Below, piece after piece: positions 61,876-64,000 of a stretch of 64,000 nucleotides of DNA (position 1 is the stretch's first letter; every line of letters starts with the position of its first letter). Source of the stretch: Nguyenibacter vanlangensis (lineage in GTDB: Bacteria; Pseudomonadota; Alphaproteobacteria; Acetobacterales; Acetobacteraceae); the NCBI RefSeq assembly GCF_038719015.1, contig NZ_CP152276.1:1188001-1252000 (forward strand), in the 5' to 3' direction. Below the pieces are notes generated by a model. It searched no databases, had not been told where the DNA came from, and saw only the letters and a program-made list of their open reading frames with translations. A program made the position numbers and the translations under genes.

Positions 61876-63306
61876 ATGGCCCGCGACGCCGCAGGCCGCC
61901 GCCCATTCCCCGGACCACCGCATTCCCGCCTTCCTGCGGCCGGAAATATGCTAGAGGTTGGACATTCCGCCTCGGCGGATCTGTATCAATCCGGGTGCGG
62001 CGTGCGGCAGGATTTCAGCGACATCTTGGCCCTGGCGATCGAGGGCAGCGGCACCGGCGTCTGGGACCGCGACGTGGTGACGGGCGCGATCCGCTATTGC
62101 GACGGGTGGGTCGGTCTTCTGGGCTATCGCAGGGAGGAGATTTCGGACCGGATCGAGGATGCCTATGCCCGCGTGCATCCGGACGACCTGGCCTATGTCC
62201 AGGCGACGATGCGCGACCATTTCGCCGGGCTGACCCCGTCCTATGAGGTCGAGCATCGGCTGCGGTGCAGGGACGGCAGCTATAAATGGGTGCTGAGCCG
62301 CGGCCGGGTCATCAGCCGGGACGGCGACGGCCGGGCGTTGCGGATGGTGGGGACCACGACCGACATCACCGCCATGCGCGTCCTGGCCGAGCGGCTGCGG
62401 GCGAGCATGGCCCTGTTGTCCAGCCTGACGGACCAGGTGCCGGGCCTGGTGTTCCAGTGCCGGCGGGCGCCGGACGGCACGGCCTGCGTCCCCTATGCCA
62501 GCGCGCGGATCACCGAGATCTATGAACTGACGCCCCAGCAGGTGGCGGAGAGCAGCCAGCCGGTGCATGCGCGCATCCATCCGGACGACCTGGACCTCTA
62601 TCGCGCCACGCTGGCCGAAGCCGCCGAGCGGCTGACCCCGTGGCAATGCGTCTTTCGCGTGCTGCTGCCGCGCCAGGGGCTGCGCTGGCGGCAGGTGGAT
62701 GCCCGGGCGACCCGGCTGCCCGACGGGGGCACGCTGTGGCACGGGCTGGTCGTCGACGTGACCGAGCGCAAGCGCGTCGAGCAGGAACTGCACGACCTGG
62801 CGCGGGTCGACCACCTGACCTGCCTGCCGAACCGCCGGGCCTTTACCGAGCGGATGGAGCGCGCCTGGCACGCGCTGGTCCGCGGCCGTGCCGGCGACGT
62901 TGCGGTGCTGATGCTGGATATCGACCATTTCAAATCGATCAACGACCGGCATGGCCATACGGCGGGCGATGCGGTGCTGCGACGCGTCGCCGCGACCATG
63001 CTGGCCGAACTGCGCCCCGGCGACCATGCCGGCCGCCTGGGCGGCGAGGAATTCGCGGTCGTGCTGCCCGACACCGGCCTGGCCCAGGCCCGCCAGGTCG
63101 CCGAGCGCCTGCGGCGCGCGCTGGCGGAGTGCCGGATCCCGGTGGCGGACGGCACGATGCGCCTGACCGTCAGCATCGGCCTGTCGGACATGCGGGCGAC
63201 CGACTGCCGTTACGACGATGCCCTGGCGCGCGCCGACATGGCGCTGTACGCCGCCAAGGAGGCCGGACGCAACAGGACCGGCGTTTCCGGCGAGCCGGTC
63301 GGATGA
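61876..63306 (+). CDS. PAS-PAS-GGDEF diguanylate cyclase
   Basis: About 476 residues from ATG 61876 (GTG 61873 and ATG 61948 are alternatives). No membrane helix is seen. PAS 1 (DFSDILALAIEGSGTGVWDRD...VEHRLRCRDGSYKWVLSRGRVISRD) and PAS 2 (VPGLVFQCRRAPDG...WHGLVVDVTERKRVE) lead to a GGDEF domain starting DHLTCLPNRRAF. GGEEFAVVLPD is an intact active site. RPGD five residues before it is a complete allosteric I-site, so product inhibition by c-di-GMP is expected. In acetic acid bacteria c-di-GMP drives polysaccharide synthesis. Confidence 0.92.
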   Translation: MARDAAGRRPFPGPPHSRLPAAGNMLEVGHSASADLYQSGCGVRQDFSDILALAIEGSGTGVWDRDVVTGAIRYCDGWVGLLGYRREEISDRIEDAYARVHPDDLAYVQATMRDHFAGLTPSYEVEHRLRCRDGSYKWVLSRGRVISRDGDGRALRMVGTTTDITAMRVLAERLRASMALLSSLTDQVPGLVFQCRRAPDGTACVPYASARITEIYELTPQQVAESSQPVHARIHPDDLDLYRATLAEAAERLTPWQCVFRVLLPRQGLRWRQVDARATRLPDGGTLWHGLVVDVTERKRVEQELHDLARVDHLTCLPNRRAFTERMERAWHALVRGRAGDVAVLMLDIDHFKSINDRHGHTAGDAVLRRVAATMLAELRPGDHAGRLGGEEFAVVLPDTGLAQARQVAERLRRALAECRIPVADGTMRLTVSIGLSDMRATDCRYDDALARADMALYAAKEAGRNRTGVSGEPVG

Positions 63307-63333
63307 CGCGTGCTTGACCGAATCCGTCTTGAT

Positions 63334-64000
63334 CTACTGGGCGTAGGCGAGGCGGCCGGCGTCGCTTTCCGTCGCGCGGTCGCTTTCCGGCCCGCGCAGG
63401 CGGGCCGCGTCGCGGGCGGGCGGGATGCCGAACATGCGCCGATATTCCCGGCTGAACTGCGACGGGCTGTCATAGCCCACGACGAACCCGACGCCGGCGG
63501 CGTCCTGCCCGTCGGCGAGCAGCATGTGCCTGGCCGCCTGCAGCCGGATCCGGGTGCGGAACTGCAGCGGGCTCATCATCGTCACCGCCTTGAAATGCCG
63601 GTGGAAGGACGAGGGGCTCATGCCCGTTTCGGCGGCCAGGTCGCCGATGCTGAACGGTTCGGCGTAATGGTCGCGGATCCAGGCGATGGCGCGGCTGACC
63701 TGCGAGAGGCGGCTGTCGGCGCGGGCGGCCTGGCGCAGGGTGGCGCCCTGTTCGCCCTGGAGCAGGCGGTAGAGGATCTCGCGCTCGATCAGCGGGGCGA
63801 GGACGGGGATGTCGTCCGGGCGGTCCAGCAGCCCGACCAGCCGCGCCACCGGATCGAGCAGCGCATCGGTCACCGTGCTGACCGCCAGGCCGGGCATCGT
63901 GCCCGGATCCCGCAGGGCGTCGGGACTGTCCAGCAGCAGGGCGGCGATGCGCGTGGGGTCCAGCGCCAGGGTGAGCGCCAGGTAGGGGCGGTCGGCGCTG
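63334..64000 (-). CDS. AraC family regulator, C-terminal part (cut by window edge)
   Basis: The minus-strand frame is open to the window end, so the start is missing. The part seen has the AraC_N (YqhC-like) sensory region: VARLVGLLDRPDDIPVLAPLIEREILYRLLQGEQG, split before EREI. It also has the double HTH IGDLAAETGMSPSSFHRHFKAVTMMSPLQFRTRIRL and GVGFVVGYDSPSQFSREYRRMFG, split at SPLQF. YqhC-type regulators sense aldehydes. The target is not visible. Confidence 0.88.
   Translation of the reverse strand, partial: SADRPYLALTLALDPTRIAALLLDSPDALRDPGTMPGLAVSTVTDALLDPVARLVGLLDRPDDIPVLAPLIEREILYRLLQGEQGATLRQAARADSRLSQVSRAIAWIRDHYAEPFSIGDLAAETGMSPSSFHRHFKAVTMMSPLQFRTRIRLQAARHMLLADGQDAAGVGFVVGYDSPSQFSREYRRMFGIPPARDAARLRGPESDRATESDAGRLAYAQ

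Overview
The window is GC-rich alphaproteobacterial DNA. The acetan/gum-type exopolysaccharide genes, the many OafA-type acyltransferases and the repeat-studded intergenic regions suggest an acetic acid bacterium (Acetobacteraceae, Gluconacetobacter/Komagataeibacter-like). This assignment is inference from gene content. No rRNA or tRNA was seen to anchor it.

Layout. 1-8.1 kb is a patchwork: a truncated MFS exporter divergent from a TetR regulator, a GNAT acetyltransferase, an intact IS1182-type insertion sequence, an IS3 remnant joined in frame to a flavin monooxygenase, an ATP-grasp ligase, a damaged HicAB module and a BrnT/HTH toxin-antitoxin pair. 8.3-25.6 kb is mostly housekeeping and metabolic: CPBP protease, Gfo/Idh oxidoreductase, M20 amidohydrolase, a secreted methyltransferase, ChaB, an SDR, a secreted GH16 enzyme, an acyltransferase, a chemoreceptor, RidA, IlvE, an aldehyde dehydrogenase, an AcuI-like reductase and an AraC regulator.

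26-41 kb is a Wzx/Wzy-dependent exopolysaccharide locus. A minus-strand block (PAP2, acyltransferase, Wzy-like polymerase, GT4, Wza-like lipoprotein, outer-membrane barrel) diverges across a long low-GC promoter region from a plus-strand block (Wzc-like tyrosine autokinase, secreted small protein, three glycosyltransferases, Wzx flippase). No priming phosphoglycosyltransferase is in the window.

41.7-48.8 kb is the most unusual part. A set of genes encodes an SGNH-fold protein, a GT2 glycosyltransferase, a second SGNH-like protein that has lost its catalytic His, an E1-alpha/E1-beta thiamine-diphosphate dehydrogenase pair and a free-standing lipoyl domain. A convergent two-gene unit encodes a Lys-less lipoyl-like protein and a third SGNH-like protein. 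No E2 acyltransferase or E3 is present. I infer a carrier-bound acyl (or C2) transfer system that decorates a glycan.

49-64 kb holds a paralogue of the EPS acyltransferase, a transglutaminase-like protein, a DUF3311/sodium-solute symporter pair, a UDP-glucuronate 4-epimerase-like enzyme, a DDAH-like hydrolase, a PhnB-like protein, an MFS transporter, adenine deaminase, a CPA2 antiporter, a PAS-GGDEF cyclase and a truncated AraC regulator.

Non-coding structure is rich: three copies of a 108-bp double-hairpin element bounded by CTAG, a ~170-bp repeat family lying between convergent genes, a second hairpin family, and several short tandem iterations in the EPS region.
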